A stretch of 64,000 nucleotides of DNA. It comes from Jackrogersella multiformis (lineage: Eukaryota > Ascomycota > Sordariomycetes > Xylariales > Hypoxylaceae). The notes below the pieces were generated by a model. That model made no database searches. It was not told the origin of the DNA and saw only the letters and a list, made by a program, of their open reading frames with translations. This document shows, in pieces, positions 1-11,021 of the stretch. The DNA lies in the NCBI GenBank assembly GCA_902806575.1, contig CADCXD010000004.1, forward strand, positions 3,100,001 through 3,164,000, given 5' to 3'. The translations under genes were made by a program, and so were the position numbers. Position 1 is the first letter of the stretch; every line of letters begins with the position of its first letter.

Positions 1-352
1 TTAAGAATAAAATAATCTTAAAATAAAAGAAAATTATTTATAATAAAAATAATAAAGCTTAAAATTATAATTTAATTTCGAATAATAATTCTTTATAATT
101 TTAAAGTTTTTACTTTTTATTTTTTCTTATAAAGTAAAATATAATAATTTATATATATATAATTTAAATATTTTTTTAAACCTCGTTAATAACTTTTTTA
201 ATTTTATTAATTTAATTTTATATATAATAATTAAATCTTTTAATTAACCTTATTTAATAACTTTATTTTATAAGTTTTAACATATCTCGTATTTATTAAC
301 TTATATATATATATTAATTATATTTTGCTTCGTAAAGCTTATCCGTATGATA
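1..352 (-). mobile_element. Right end of a RIP-mutated Ty3/gypsy LTR element (continues left of the window)
   Basis: Bases 39-352 are a 314-bp LTR of the same family as the LTRs of the complete elements at 12728-19112 and 26042-32938. It shares the block reading TAATAAAGCTT near its left end and ends CCGTATGATA at 352. Bases 1-38 match the internal sequence next to the right LTR of the 26-33 kb copy, so this is the end of a full element and not a solo LTR. By comparison with that copy it lies on the minus strand, making this its 5' LTR. Almost all C:G is converted to T:A (RIP). The flank after the LTR is ATGCT; the matching target duplication is outside the window. Confidence 0.85.
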
Positions 353-1723
353 ATGCTATCCTTTACATAAGGAATTATTTAATTAACACCTCACTTAAAC
401 TTACGTTCTTTTTAGCTCATCCATCACTTATAAACGCCTTTACAATATTTGGGTTTTTTCTCGTAACAACTTAAACACATTGATCATTCCCAGCAGTAAG
501 TATTCCTTCCCCCTTTTCTCTAGATCTTTTACAGACAAATATTTATGCTATTGAATGACTTATAACACGACTGCTCTAGGTTAAGGCCTTCATGTCAACT
601 TGGTTAAGATGTTACTCTAGTGGGTTACATAGCCTTCTATTCTAACTTTAAAAGCAGCCTTGCTCGTGGTCGCGCTACTTCGCGTACATCTCCTACGTGA
701 CAACATACACGAATGGACCCACATAGCTATTCCACTACATACATCCCACCATTCTTCTTACTAACCATCCATCCTCTCATTAAAACCTTACGACCTTTCT
801 ATTTTTTAATCAGTTGTTCAACTTAGTCAACCTCTTTTTTTCCCCCTAGGATTCTCAAATTCAGGAAAGCAAGCTTCTTAGATTTCGGTGTGCCTTACAT
901 CAACACCAATCCCTCTTTTAAGAGTAAGTAATCCTCTACCCTTATTTTTAAATCTTACTCTTCACATACCCTATTTATACATTATCTTTTTCTATTCCTC
1001 TTTAGACTTTTGAGTGAAGCTTTAAATCGATTCGTTTGACAATAGTACACTCTACTCTCGGCCCTGGTAAGTTTTTAACTCCATCTGACGAATCGCGTCT
1101 CAATCTTCCGGCATTAAAGGGAAAGAAAAGAAAAGAAAACGAAAAAGGCAAAGTGAATCAAAGTTCCTCCCCACGCCTTTTCGCCTTTCCTTTCCTTCTT
1201 GACAAGGAATCAACACGAAGGTTTTGGATCCAAATATACATCGACGCTCTTGTGCTTCACCCAGATACTTCACCACCCGAATGTAACCAATCTGATAACC
1301 CTTTTATCACCAATTGTATACATTCGACAATAGTACCATGCTAACTTTTATTGGAGGTTATTTTAAGCACAATACGATTCCGTCACAATGGTTCGAAACA
1401 GAAATCGGGCGCCGCCTCGAAGTCGACTGCCGAGATGCGTCGCGTAAATATGCGAGTAGCTAATGCTGCTGACATCTCAACTAACCCTGAGATTCCACGT
1501 CTTACCACCGTCCGAGCCTCAACAATCGCCTCTCCTGTGTCTATCCCATCTCCCGGCCAGTTATCGGTCCGATCGGATTGGAGCCATACTCATGTCCCAC
1601 CGACTTCCGAGCAGGTGAGGGCGAATGGTAGGGTTGCAGGTCGCAATCTCATACAATGGAATCGTATGTATATGATTTGATGTTGAGTTGGCATATGCTA
1701 ATTGTTATTATAAAAGGCTAAGA
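353..1723. other. Intergenic/5' region with an orphan reading frame
   Basis: No confident gene. The first 650 bases are T-rich on + with several pyrimidine tracts. Bases 1435-1614 form an open frame starting MRRVNMRVANAAD and followed by a good donor (GTGAGG at 1615). A branch site TGCTAAT and acceptor at 1716 follow. This looks like the first exon of the gene at 1724-2853, but the splice leaves the downstream exon out of frame by one base (see findings). Confidence 0.4.
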
Positions 1724-2853
1724 ATGGCCGAAAAGGCGCTTCTGACCCTAGTCTATGAACTCTCCATCCGTGGAGTTGATATTCCGTACAATGAAGCTAG
1801 CCATAGGCTAAATCCTGGATCCTCCCCGTCGAGTTTCGAACAATACTTGGGCAGAACCCGTGATAAAATCGTTGCCGAAGGGCACTTTGTGCCGCCCCCT
1901 GTTGGAAGGGTGGTTGATCCAGGACTACGTGGCTATATTCGAGAGTTCCCCAATGATCCAACGAAGCTTAAAAGGACCCGCGAGTTGCCGTATACCGAAG
2001 AGTGGAAACATCCGAGGCGAAACCTAGTTGACGGAGTCAATTTGGTGAATGATAAGACAGACCAACAGCAAGAACTAACTACTAGTTCCGAGGATCTACA
2101 CGCTATAAATCCTAATGATAGCTTCATGATAGGCGGTGACGATGAAGATCAAAGTCAACTTCATGGAGCGACCGAAATCGCAAGTATAAAGCACCCCGAC
2201 TTTGTCCGGGATGTATGTCTACTTGTTGATAGGTATAGATCCGGTAGACAACCAATGGTATGTTCTTCTGAAATATATTGCCACTATTGTCAATATTTAT
2301 TAATTATTAATTATAGGGATTTAACGAACAGGTAGTAACATCATCGTCGGATCGGAATGGGTTTTTGGAACCGAGCAATGTTTTAGAACCGGTCGACGTT
2401 TTGGAACCGAACCAAGCCGGCGTTCCAGATCCGGCCAACGCCTTGGACTTTACGAACGCCCTAGACTCGGCAAACGCCTTGGAAACGAATAACACCTTGG
2501 ACTCGGCCAATATGCTAGAATTAAACAATACCTTGAGCGGTTACTCTCAGGGTTTCTCGAATACTTCCAACACGTCACTGTCGATGCCTAACTTCCCCTC
2601 TACTCCAGACGTCGACGGACCTGTTTTTTCACACACCTTCACTCAGATGCCTATGTTTTCAACATTGGGGAACTTCAATGGGCATGAGCCAAATCCGCAA
2701 TATCAAGCACACCATATGGGCGTATATCCCACTACGACTGGTCCTCTGTCAACTCCGCGTACACTGGAACCATCAACACAACACTTTCAACAATACATGC
2801 CGTCTTTGACTCCCTTCGACGATAATGGGATAGACTGGTCACAATATTTGTAA
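1724..2853 (+). CDS. Fungal protein of unknown function
   Basis: Modelled as join(1724..2257, 2317..2853), 356 aa. The 59-nt intron has donor GTATGT and acceptor TAG and keeps the frame. The start chosen is the ATG at 1724, which has A at -3 and G at +4. An upstream frame (1435-1614) may be an additional but frameshifted exon. The N-terminal half (MAEKALLTLVYELSIRGVDI, then a patch with AEGHFVPPPVGRV) resembles a helical region I associate with conserved fungal proteins without assigned function; this is recollection, not a search. Residues about 195-255 carry a degenerate repeat of roughly 7 residues with NALD/SAN/LE cores. The C-terminus is Asn/Thr/Pro-rich and looks disordered. Nuclear or regulatory roles are possible, but nothing seen proves a function. 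Confidence 0.6.
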
Positions 2854-3557
2854 TTAAATTATCCCACTGATAGGAAGGACTTAGCCCATATAATAGAGCA
2901 TTTGGCCTGATTATATGTTGCTTACACAACTTTCTTGTCATTATTACGACTTCGAATGGTATGGTTGAGGCTATTAGTAATAGGTATACATATCTAGGTT
3001 CAGGGTTCAGGGTCCAGGGATGAGGGAAAAGTTATGATATCCAGTTTTTATATTTGCTGTTTACTGGACTTAGGTCAGAATTGCACACGATCGATTTGTT
3101 GACATTCAGATAGCATGTTGCCTGAATGCAAGGTTTATCAACCTTACTTGACTAGCCGTGTTGACAGGCTTTTGTAATAGATCCCCCTTTGCAACATGAT
3201 TGTTTAAAGTGACAGTGACCTATACAACAATAGAGATACTAGAGCGAGCATTCATAAGTATCGTCGCCCTGTCCTTACGGTATGACCTTTCTTCACTTTG
3301 TCGCTACTATCGCAATTGTGGATAAAGCTTAATTTAACGTCAAGATTGGGGTAAGATACCTGACTACCTTTCTAGGTAGGTATATATAACCTCGGGGTTT
3401 AAACTACAGCTACTGATAGTTAAACAACCTAAAACGACAGCTCTGTCGATTTTTAATATCATTTCACACTTTGAACTTTGACTCGAAGGATATAATATTA
3501 AAACTTTTATATCTAGGTATACACGAGAAGATTATTGCTAACATCATACAGATAGCG
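2854..3557. other. Intergenic
   Basis: AT-rich spacer between the unknown gene (+) and the SurE-type gene (-), which converge here, so it mainly holds two 3' ends. It contains a TCTAGGTAGGTA motif near 3373. No gene or RNA seen. Confidence 0.6.
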
Positions 3558-4510
3558 CTATACTGTGCAGGTCAATAGACTCCCTAACTTCTGCAGCACA
3601 ACTGCCTGCTTCTCGGCCGGCGCAGTGGTCTTGTCGTTCGAGTCTCCTACACTAACGGAGATCTGGCAAGAGCCGGCATTGACCACGCTTGTCTCCGTCG
3701 GCAGCCGATCGGAGCCACAGGTCACCACGTCGCGGTCGGAGAAGATGCCAGGGTTGATACGGCTCAGCACCCACTTGAACTTGGTGGCGTCGGTGCAGGC
3801 GCCCTCCACTTTGGGGAAGTTCACGTTCAGGAACGTGTTCTCGGGCAGGTACGGCTTGCCAGACTTCAGGACCGCTTCCGTCAGCTGGGTCGATAGCTGT
3901 GCGTACACGGTGCTGCTTGCTGAGACGGAGGTTGTATTGAATGCGAGACGGTCTTCCGTCGCGCCGGAGATGGCGAGGGCTGGGATGCCCGCCTCCTTGC
4001 TCGCGTATACAGCTACGCCGACGGTTCCAGAGAACGGAACCTGGAGCCAGAGGTTGGTACCGACGTTCGGCCCAGAGACCACGAGTTCTGGGGCTTGTCC
4101 GTTCCAGAATGGAGGGGCGATCGTGTCGATCCCGTAACGAACGGAGGTGACCGGATAAGAATTGACCCAGTTCAGTCGTGTGTTAGTTGCGTTGGTGCCA
4201 ATGGGACCGCTGTTAGCGGGACAGCTGTTATATTCACAGGCACTGGTGCGGGAAGACGGCTCCGAGTCAGATGATCCTAGGAGGTAATTTTAGTCTTGCT
4301 ATGATAAAATAGGACTATGATCTATAACTTACCCGTACCGGACTTGTTCTCGGCGGGCGCTGACAGAACGACATCATGGCCGGCCTTGTTAAGCGCATCG
4401 TTTAGAGTCCGAATGTAAAGCTCGGCCCAGCCATCATCGTTCGATTGAAGAATGCGCGCGGCGTTTGCGCCCAGCATGGGCAATGCGGATATGAGGAGTT
4501 GAGGACGCAT
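3558..4510 (-). CDS. Secreted SurE-type survival protein / acid phosphatase
   Basis: Complement of join(3558..4276, 4333..4510), 298 aa. The 56-nt intron has donor GTAAGT and acceptor CTAG. The SurE/5'-nucleotidase family dephosphorylates nucleotides and other phosphomonoesters with a divalent metal. The diagnostic N-terminal motif is present: ILQSNDDGWAELYIRTLNDA, followed by HDVVLSAPAENKSGTG and then SSDSEPSS across the splice. The fungal hallmark LVVSGPN also follows the splice. Residues 1-17 (MRPQLLISALPMLGANA) read as a signal peptide, so secretion is likely, as for fungal acid-phosphatase members. The start is the first Met before that peptide; a longer open frame upstream has no such feature. 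Length fits the family. Confidence 0.88.
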
Positions 4511-6719
4511 TTTACGATGAGGCTCGACGATGTTCAGTGGGACGGGACAATCAATAGCTGGGGGAGCTCCATTCGATGGGACCAGTGTTAATTTAAATAA
4601 CTTGCCTATTTCGGTTATCAGATCGATTCGCATTATGCATGTCGTGCCCCTGATGCCCCTGGATTTCCATTCAGGAGAGCAGCCAATCATAATCCCTGTC
4701 AAGATGGTTATGTTAGCCATTAAGACCCACAAGCTGAGCCCAGAGAAATCGCCGAGCCTTCTAGCGCCGGGACGTTTGTGAGATCAGCCACAGTCCGCAG
4801 CCAATCGTGAGGCACGTGGGATCTACAGCGGAGTGCAGATTTTCTGCGAGTGATGAGGCCACCGACGAGCCAGACCCATCAGCCTTCCTAGCAAGGCAGG
4901 TCAGCAGGTTTGAAGGATGCCAAGGTGTCTCTATCGCTATCGGCGAATCCCGTGCCCTCCATGTTTTTGAAACTCGTCCATCCTTAGAAAACACAAGGCG
5001 CTGCTAGTGAACTAGATAGCTTTTCTAGGGAAGTGCAACAATAAACAAAATAGATGTCTACGAAGCAACAACCCCGGATTGAAAATCGGTTTAGCGATTG
5101 AATTTCCGGGAATGTGGCTAGTAAAGTGGGCTTGTACTACTTGAGACCCCGAGACACACGGTCTCGGGTATGCATCTTACCTGCCAAATATGGTAAGTAA
5201 CACAGAAACGGTTATAAGCCCCGAATCCACCGAGGCATGTGAAAACCACTTGATTCATACAACGACGGAACGTGCTAGATTATAATGCATTGTAAATATC
5301 TGCTCACCTAGTAAATAATTAATTATAACGCCCTAACGGTTACTAGTTTAAATCCAACTTACATGTGAACTTGCGCAACACATCTTTAGGGGTTCGGAAT
5401 TTAACCCAAAGTCAGAAAGTACCTAGGTATATCGTAAGACCATCTCTTATTAGCTTACTTAAGCGTCGCGTTTCTTAACTATACCGGTTACGTATTTTTC
5501 AATGTTAAGAGCTGTTAGCAGAGAAACATTTTGAAGTACCTTAGGTACACATAGTTAGATAGGTTAGTCTCCCGCTAGTTCAATTAGCTTAAGGAGAAGA
5601 TATCCGGGAACAGATTCTTTATCAAGATTTCCTTGAAGACGCTGGTTCATTGTTGGATTATGCAACAAAGGGAATAACCTTAAAATAGTGTTTTGTATGA
5701 ATAGTAGGTACACACCTCTCTAGCTGTAATTCGGGCTCTCTCCACAATGTTATTGTCATTATACTCAGAAAGTTTATATTATGGCAAGTTGAAATAAACA
5801 TAAATATGGATGGATATCACGTGTTTAGTTAACACTAACCGTTATAGTTGTTAGCTAATGACTCTTATTTCCACCACACTCCTGTTGGTTAGCTGTGTGA
5901 TTATAATAGGCGCATGATGTAAGGAATAATTGGAATTCTTACTAAGATGTTCTTGTTTGATTTCTCTAAATACAATTAAAAATCAAGGCTTTCTTTACTA
6001 CAAATGCGAAACCCCAAAAGATGAATTTTTGGCGATAGGGGGTGGATGGTGGGTATTGTACTAAGCATGTCCTTCTCGAAAGTCGAAATTGAAACTGCTC
6101 TAGAGCTGAGAGCTGACTGAAAAGGGGGGCAGGCATGACCAATTACAGGGATCATGTTAGCGTCACCGCTGAAGGCAGAAATTACAGTGGGCTCCAATGG
6201 CTAAATCTCCCAGGCCTCAGGCACAATTCGCGCAGCTTAGTACCTAAGTAGTAACGCTACTAAATTCCGCACAAATGCCGTAAAAGGGACCCCGAATTCG
6301 CCTCCCCCGGGGCGGAACTGTGTGGGTCGACTCCATTCGCGACGCACAAATCTCGCAGCTACGGCTGGGTCTGCACGGAAGAGATAATACTAAGGCATTT
6401 CAATCTCTTCCTTTTTGAATTCTTATTTGTTACTCAATAGTTTTCGTTGTCGTTTGGCTTCGAGACAAATCTAACAGTTTCTTCGACCTACCTTAGGGTA
6501 AACAACATCTGATTTGTAACAACTTGATTCATCCAATCACGACATATTGCCTAATCGGGTTTATATTTTTATATAATAAGTCTACAGATCTTCGTCTAAG
6601 GACCACATCTCATTTAATCATCTTACAACGGCGAATAACTCTTAATTTCGTGTTATCTACCAATTTAGTTCTTTTCGCTTCATACTGGCAACTCAGATTT
6701 GGGAATATCGACATCCATC
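4511..6719. other. Long intergenic region
   Basis: 2.2 kb between divergent SurE-type (-) and copper-ATPase (+) genes, so it contains both promoters. Short open frames on both strands (for example 4761-4994 minus) show no recognisable family. A TACCTAGGTA-type palindrome lies at 5420-5430. No RNA gene recognised. Confidence 0.6.
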
Positions 6720-9700
6720 ATGGCCGTCCGTCCTCTGGGGTCCCCGAAAACCATACAGACAACCTTTTTAATTCCAAGCATCCACTGTCCTACTTGCACC
6801 TCGTTCCTTGAGAATTTCTTATTTGCTCTAGAGCCAAAGCCGATCGAGGTTGAAACCTCCATTTTGTCACATAGTGTGACAGTTCAACATCCCACATCCC
6901 TCAGTGCCCGTTCGATTGCTCGAGCTCTAGGGGAAGCAGGTTATGAAGTTGACACTATTTTCAAGGAGTCCTCCTTGGGAGAGGTACCTCCAAACGTCCC
7001 ACATAGTACCTCCGACGATGACTTTCCCATTCAGTGGATATCTCGTGTAGGTCGGTGGTTACGATGGGGTAACAAGATCTCCGACGAGGAGGTCCGTAAG
7101 ATGCGTCATGCGGAACACTGCGAACAATGCCGCAAAGAAAACAGTGACGGAAAACACTCCGAAGACAGACATACCGAGTCGACCACGCCAGGCCGCGAGT
7201 CTCTTGTCGTCGTTGAATCAGGTCCATCAAAAGTATTCCGAGCTTCCATCTCAATTATCGGCATGAGCTGTAGCTCCTGTGTCGGCAAAATCTCCACCAT
7301 CCTTCGGGAGAAACCTTGGGTTCTATCTGCAGATGTGACACTTCTTACCCAGAGCGCTAGTGTGGAGTATGAAGGCGAGCATAATGCTGGGGAGTTGGTT
7401 CAAAGTATCGAAGATTGTGGTTACGAGGCAAATATCGACCAAATCGAAGAAGTCACTAGCTCAATCATACCGCACCCCAGCAGTGATTTATGGAGTGCCT
7501 CCTTATCCATCACAGGGATGACGTGCAGCTCTTGTGTCGGGGCTATCACTTCTGTTCTCGAAAAGTTACCATATACCAAAGAAGTCAATGTCAATCTCGT
7601 TGCCAGCAGTGCTACGGTCGTTATTGATGGTAAGAGCCACGCGGACGATATATTGAGTACCATTGACAATCTTGGCTACGAAGCAACACTTAACGACATG
7701 GTACAGATCGGAGGAAAGGTTGTTGAGGATACTCGACGAACTGTAATGGTTCGAGTGGATGGGACTTACTGCCAACACTGCCCTGGTCGGGTAATGGAAG
7801 CTCTGGATGGGTTTGACGGCCAAGTGACGATCGATAAACCCTTGACACTGGAGGATTCAATCATCAAAATCTCCTATACCCCTAGTGCACCCGACTTCAC
7901 CATACGCCATATCATAGCAGCTATTTCTGCTGCGGACCCTGCGTTCAATCCTTATATCTATCACCCGCCTACAGTCGAGGAACGCGCGAGGCAAATGCAC
8001 GCTAGGATTAGGCAGCGAATAATGTATCGGGTCATGCTGTCAATTGCTGTTGCCATTCCAGCCTTCATCATTGGTATTGTCTACATGGCACTCCTGCCAA
8101 TGAGCAATCCCGGCCGTCAATATCTCATGCAACGCTTGCGCGGAGTAACTCGAGCGGAATGGGCACTTCTAGTTATGGCAACACCGGTGTACTTATTCGC
8201 TGCTGATATCTTCCATCGTCGCGCGATCAAAGAATTATACTCGCTGTGGCGGCCTGGAAGCCCGGCCCCTATTCTTCGTCGCTTCTACAAATTCGGCAGC
8301 ATGGACATGCTCATGTCATTTGGCACATCCATTGCGTATTTTGCCTCTATAGCAGAGCTTATCATCGCTACGACTCAACATGATGAGGAACAGATGCAAG
8401 AGAGCATGACTTATTTCGATTCGGTCGTTTTCCTAACTATGTTTCTCCTGATCGGGCGAATGCTGGAAGCTTACAGCAAAGCCAAAACCGGCGAAGCTGT
8501 TTCCGAATTAGGAAACTTACGACCAAAAGAGGCTCTCCTTCTAACTTCTACCGCTGATGATTTTGAAGTAGAGACTTACGAAAAAGTCAGTGTTGACATG
8601 GTGGAGACAGGCGACGTCGTTAGAGTTGTCCACGGCGGATCTCCACCCTGGGATGGATATCTTCTCAGCCAAGAAGCAAAATTCTCGGAATCAAGCCTGA
8701 CGGGCGAGTCGAAGCCAGTTAAGAAGACTACAGGCGACCAAGTGTTCTCGGGTACTATGAATGAAGGTGGTCCTATATCCATGCGCATCACCGGCGCCTC
8801 GGGCAACTCGATGTTAGACCAGATCATCAAGGTTGTGCGTGAGGGTCAAGCGCGAAGGGCACCAATTGAAAGGGTAGCTGATAGCCTTACGAGCTATTTC
8901 GTTCCTGTCGTTACTTTGATCGCGATTTCAACATGGCTCATCTGGCTAGGCCTTGGCCTCTCTGGACGGCTTCCTGAATCGTATCTCGACACTCCAGTTG
9001 GTGGTTGGCCTTTCTGGTCGCTGCAATTCGCTATCGCCGTATTTATAATCGCCTGTCCCTGCGGTATTGGTCTAGCAGCACCAACTGCCCTCTTTGTAGG
9101 GGGCGGTTTGGCGGCTAAGCACGGGATTTTGGCCAAGGGCGGTGGTGAAGCCTTCCAGGAGGCCAGCAACATCGACATTATTGTCTTTGATAAAACAGGA
9201 ACTCTGACAGAAGGCGGCGAGCCGAAATTAACAGACCATGAGTTCTTTTTCTCTGAATCGGATGATTGGTCAGAATCTCAAGTCCTCGATTGCCTTCAGG
9301 AGATCGAATCAAATAGCAGTCACCCTATCGCCAAGGCCATTGTCTCATTCTGCCAAAGTAGAAGTGCCAAGGGGACTAAAGCTCTCAGCATCGAAGAAAT
9401 TGCTGGGAAGGGAATGAAGGCCTCATTCGACCTCGAGGGTAATGTTGGGAATGTTGAATTTCTTGTCGGAAACGAAGCACTCATGGACGACAGTGATATT
9501 CCAATCAGCCCTGAGGCATCTCAAAAGCTAGATACGTGGAAAGATCAAGCGAAGTCGATCGTATTAATGGCTGGAAGATCTAGTTCTTCACCCACAAGTC
9601 CATGGAAATTGCTTGGTATCTTCGCTACCGCAGATCCTCTTCGACCCGAGGCCCGCCCCGTTCTCGATGCACTCCGCCGCCAAGGCAAAGATATATGGAT

Positions 9701-10304
9701 GTTATCTGGAGACAATACCAAAACTGCGAACGCAGTCGGCACCCTTGTCGGCATCAATCCCGATCATATAATTGCTGGCGTGTTACCGGAGCAAAAAGCC
9801 GACAAGATTAGCTATCTTCAGAAAAGTCAGGTCAAATCTGCCACGCGATTTCTTGGGTTTGGACAAAAATCAATTAGCCAGAGAGCCGTGGTCGCTATGG
9901 TTGGTGATGGGGTCAACGACTCCCCCGCCTTGACTGTCGCCGACGTGGGTATCGCCATTGGCTCTGGTTCCGATGTAGCAATATCTGCCGCGGAATTTGT
10001 GCTCATCAATCCGAATCTCAACACCTTGCTTGTCCTGACTAGCCTCAGCCATGCTGTGTTTCAACGAGTTAAATTCAACTTTGCTTGGGCTCTAGTATAC
10101 AACCTCGTGGCTCTCCCAATTGCGGCAGGTGTTCTTTATCCGGTCGAGGTGAATGGCAAACACACAAGGCTAGATCCTGTGTGGGCGAGTTTGGCTATGG
10201 CCCTTAGCAGCGTCAGTGTCATTTGTAGTAGCTTGCTTCTGAAGAGCCGGCTGCCGCTTGTGGGTTTCAGGGGTACCAAAATCATAGAGGAGAATAGGGG
10301 TTAG
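6720..10304 (+). CDS. P1B-type copper-transporting ATPase (CrpA/CCC2-like)
   Basis: Intronless, 1194 aa from the ATG at 6720 (GACATCCATCATGG context). It transports Cu+ across a membrane using ATP. Cys motifs of heavy-metal-binding modules lie at about 23-26 (CPTC), 184-187 (CSSC), 269-272 (CSSC) and 351-354 (CQHC). The catalytic core is complete: TGES at 661, the transmembrane metal motif CPC at 779-781, phosphorylated Asp 824 in DKTGT, His-Pro at 868-869 (the HP locus of P1B pumps) and GDGVNDSP at 1062-1069. Eight transmembrane segments are expected, with the last pair around NFAWALVYN. Size and architecture fit both fungal classes: plasma-membrane detoxification pumps (CrpA) and secretory-pathway pumps (CCC2). 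I lean to the former but cannot separate them by eye. The start at 6699 is excluded because it is not ATG. Confidence 0.92.
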   Translation: MAVRPLGSPKTIQTTFLIPSIHCPTCTSFLENFLFALEPKPIEVETSILSHSVTVQHPTSLSARSIARALGEAGYEVDTIFKESSLGEVPPNVPHSTSDDDFPIQWISRVGRWLRWGNKISDEEVRKMRHAEHCEQCRKENSDGKHSEDRHTESTTPGRESLVVVESGPSKVFRASISIIGMSCSSCVGKISTILREKPWVLSADVTLLTQSASVEYEGEHNAGELVQSIEDCGYEANIDQIEEVTSSIIPHPSSDLWSASLSITGMTCSSCVGAITSVLEKLPYTKEVNVNLVASSATVVIDGKSHADDILSTIDNLGYEATLNDMVQIGGKVVEDTRRTVMVRVDGTYCQHCPGRVMEALDGFDGQVTIDKPLTLEDSIIKISYTPSAPDFTIRHIIAAISAADPAFNPYIYHPPTVEERARQMHARIRQRIMYRVMLSIAVAIPAFIIGIVYMALLPMSNPGRQYLMQRLRGVTRAEWALLVMATPVYLFAADIFHRRAIKELYSLWRPGSPAPILRRFYKFGSMDMLMSFGTSIAYFASIAELIIATTQHDEEQMQESMTYFDSVVFLTMFLLIGRMLEAYSKAKTGEAVSELGNLRPKEALLLTSTADDFEVETYEKVSVDMVETGDVVRVVHGGSPPWDGYLLSQEAKFSESSLTGESKPVKKTTGDQVFSGTMNEGGPISMRITGASGNSMLDQIIKVVREGQARRAPIERVADSLTSYFVPVVTLIAISTWLIWLGLGLSGRLPESYLDTPVGGWPFWSLQFAIAVFIIACPCGIGLAAPTALFVGGGLAAKHGILAKGGGEAFQEASNIDIIVFDKTGTLTEGGEPKLTDHEFFFSESDDWSESQVLDCLQEIESNSSHPIAKAIVSFCQSRSAKGTKALSIEEIAGKGMKASFDLEGNVGNVEFLVGNEALMDDSDIPISPEASQKLDTWKDQAKSIVLMAGRSSSSPTSPWKLLGIFATADPLRPEARPVLDALRRQGKDIWMLSGDNTKTANAVGTLVGINPDHIIAGVLPEQKADKISYLQKSQVKSATRFLGFGQKSISQRAVVAMVGDGVNDSPALTVADVGIAIGSGSDVAISAAEFVLINPNLNTLLVLTSLSHAVFQRVKFNFAWALVYNLVALPIAAGVLYPVEVNGKHTRLDPVWASLAMALSSVSVICSSLLLKSRLPLVGFRGTKIIEENRG

Positions 10305-11021
10305 GGGCTCCGTTGATTAGTAATCAATATTATATGCATGATTCCGTTCTTTCAGCCTCCATGACCACCAGGTCTTTGTTCAAATAAATACCTATTATAC
10401 AAATTATAGTTCTTGCAGTTGATAATATATCTTGGTAGGCACCTATTTACTTAAGTTACTGTCACGTTGATAAATGTTCTGTGGTTTTAATAAGCTACAT
10501 CAGTTGGATATTGCAGCCAAATGTCCATTAAGTATTGATGCAAGTAGATTTCAATTTTAACTAACTACCTTGCATCCGTAAACCTTTCGTGATGTGGATA
10601 TAAACAAGGTAAGAAAGAAAGATTTACAGTAGCGAGGTGCATACAGTGTATGACCACTAATATGAACTTCAAGCTTTTCCAAGAGCAGATAAGGGAGGTT
10701 TCCCTTCCCTTATGTCCTGACTCCCAGAGGGGTCCTGAGGGGTCCCCTTACTTCTTCCCGCTATCACTCTCTGACGAAACCTGTTGCCATATGTCTTGTG
10801 GCAAAGGCATTCTCCCTGTATTTATACCTCAACAGCATCGGTATTATCCATAAGGCTAGGTCCGCCTCGTGATACCTGCCAAGTTGTCTCTTTTTTTAGA
10901 GAAAATATCCATATATCAAATACAAGCCAAATAAAATATCATAGAATAAAGCTAAGTTCCTCTAGTCGTTATTTCTCATTCTGTATTTATACGACCAGAG
11001 GAAAATGGGGTGATTAGACCC
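10305..11021. other. Intergenic (convergent 3' ends)
   Basis: Spacer between the copper ATPase (+) and the C2H2 gene (-), which point at each other. A perfect 8-bp stem (ATAAGGGA at 10689-10696, TCCCTTAT at 10706-10713) with a 9-nt loop lies 385 bp past the ATPase stop. No gene seen. Confidence 0.5.

Noticed and set aside
3565..4137. 190-codon frame on + opposite the SurE-type gene
   Set aside because: It is the shadow of the SurE coding frame on the other strand; the minus frame has the family motifs and a consistent intron.
4761..4994. 77-codon minus frame upstream of the SurE-type gene
   Set aside because: No family resemblance, no splice context; an equally long frame overlaps on the other strand.
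6359..6368. CTACGGCTGG upstream of the copper ATPase, matching the Ace1/Cup2 copper-factor consensus HTHNNGCTGD
   Set aside because: The consensus is loose; one hit in about 400 bp is not far from chance, and no second site was seen nearby.
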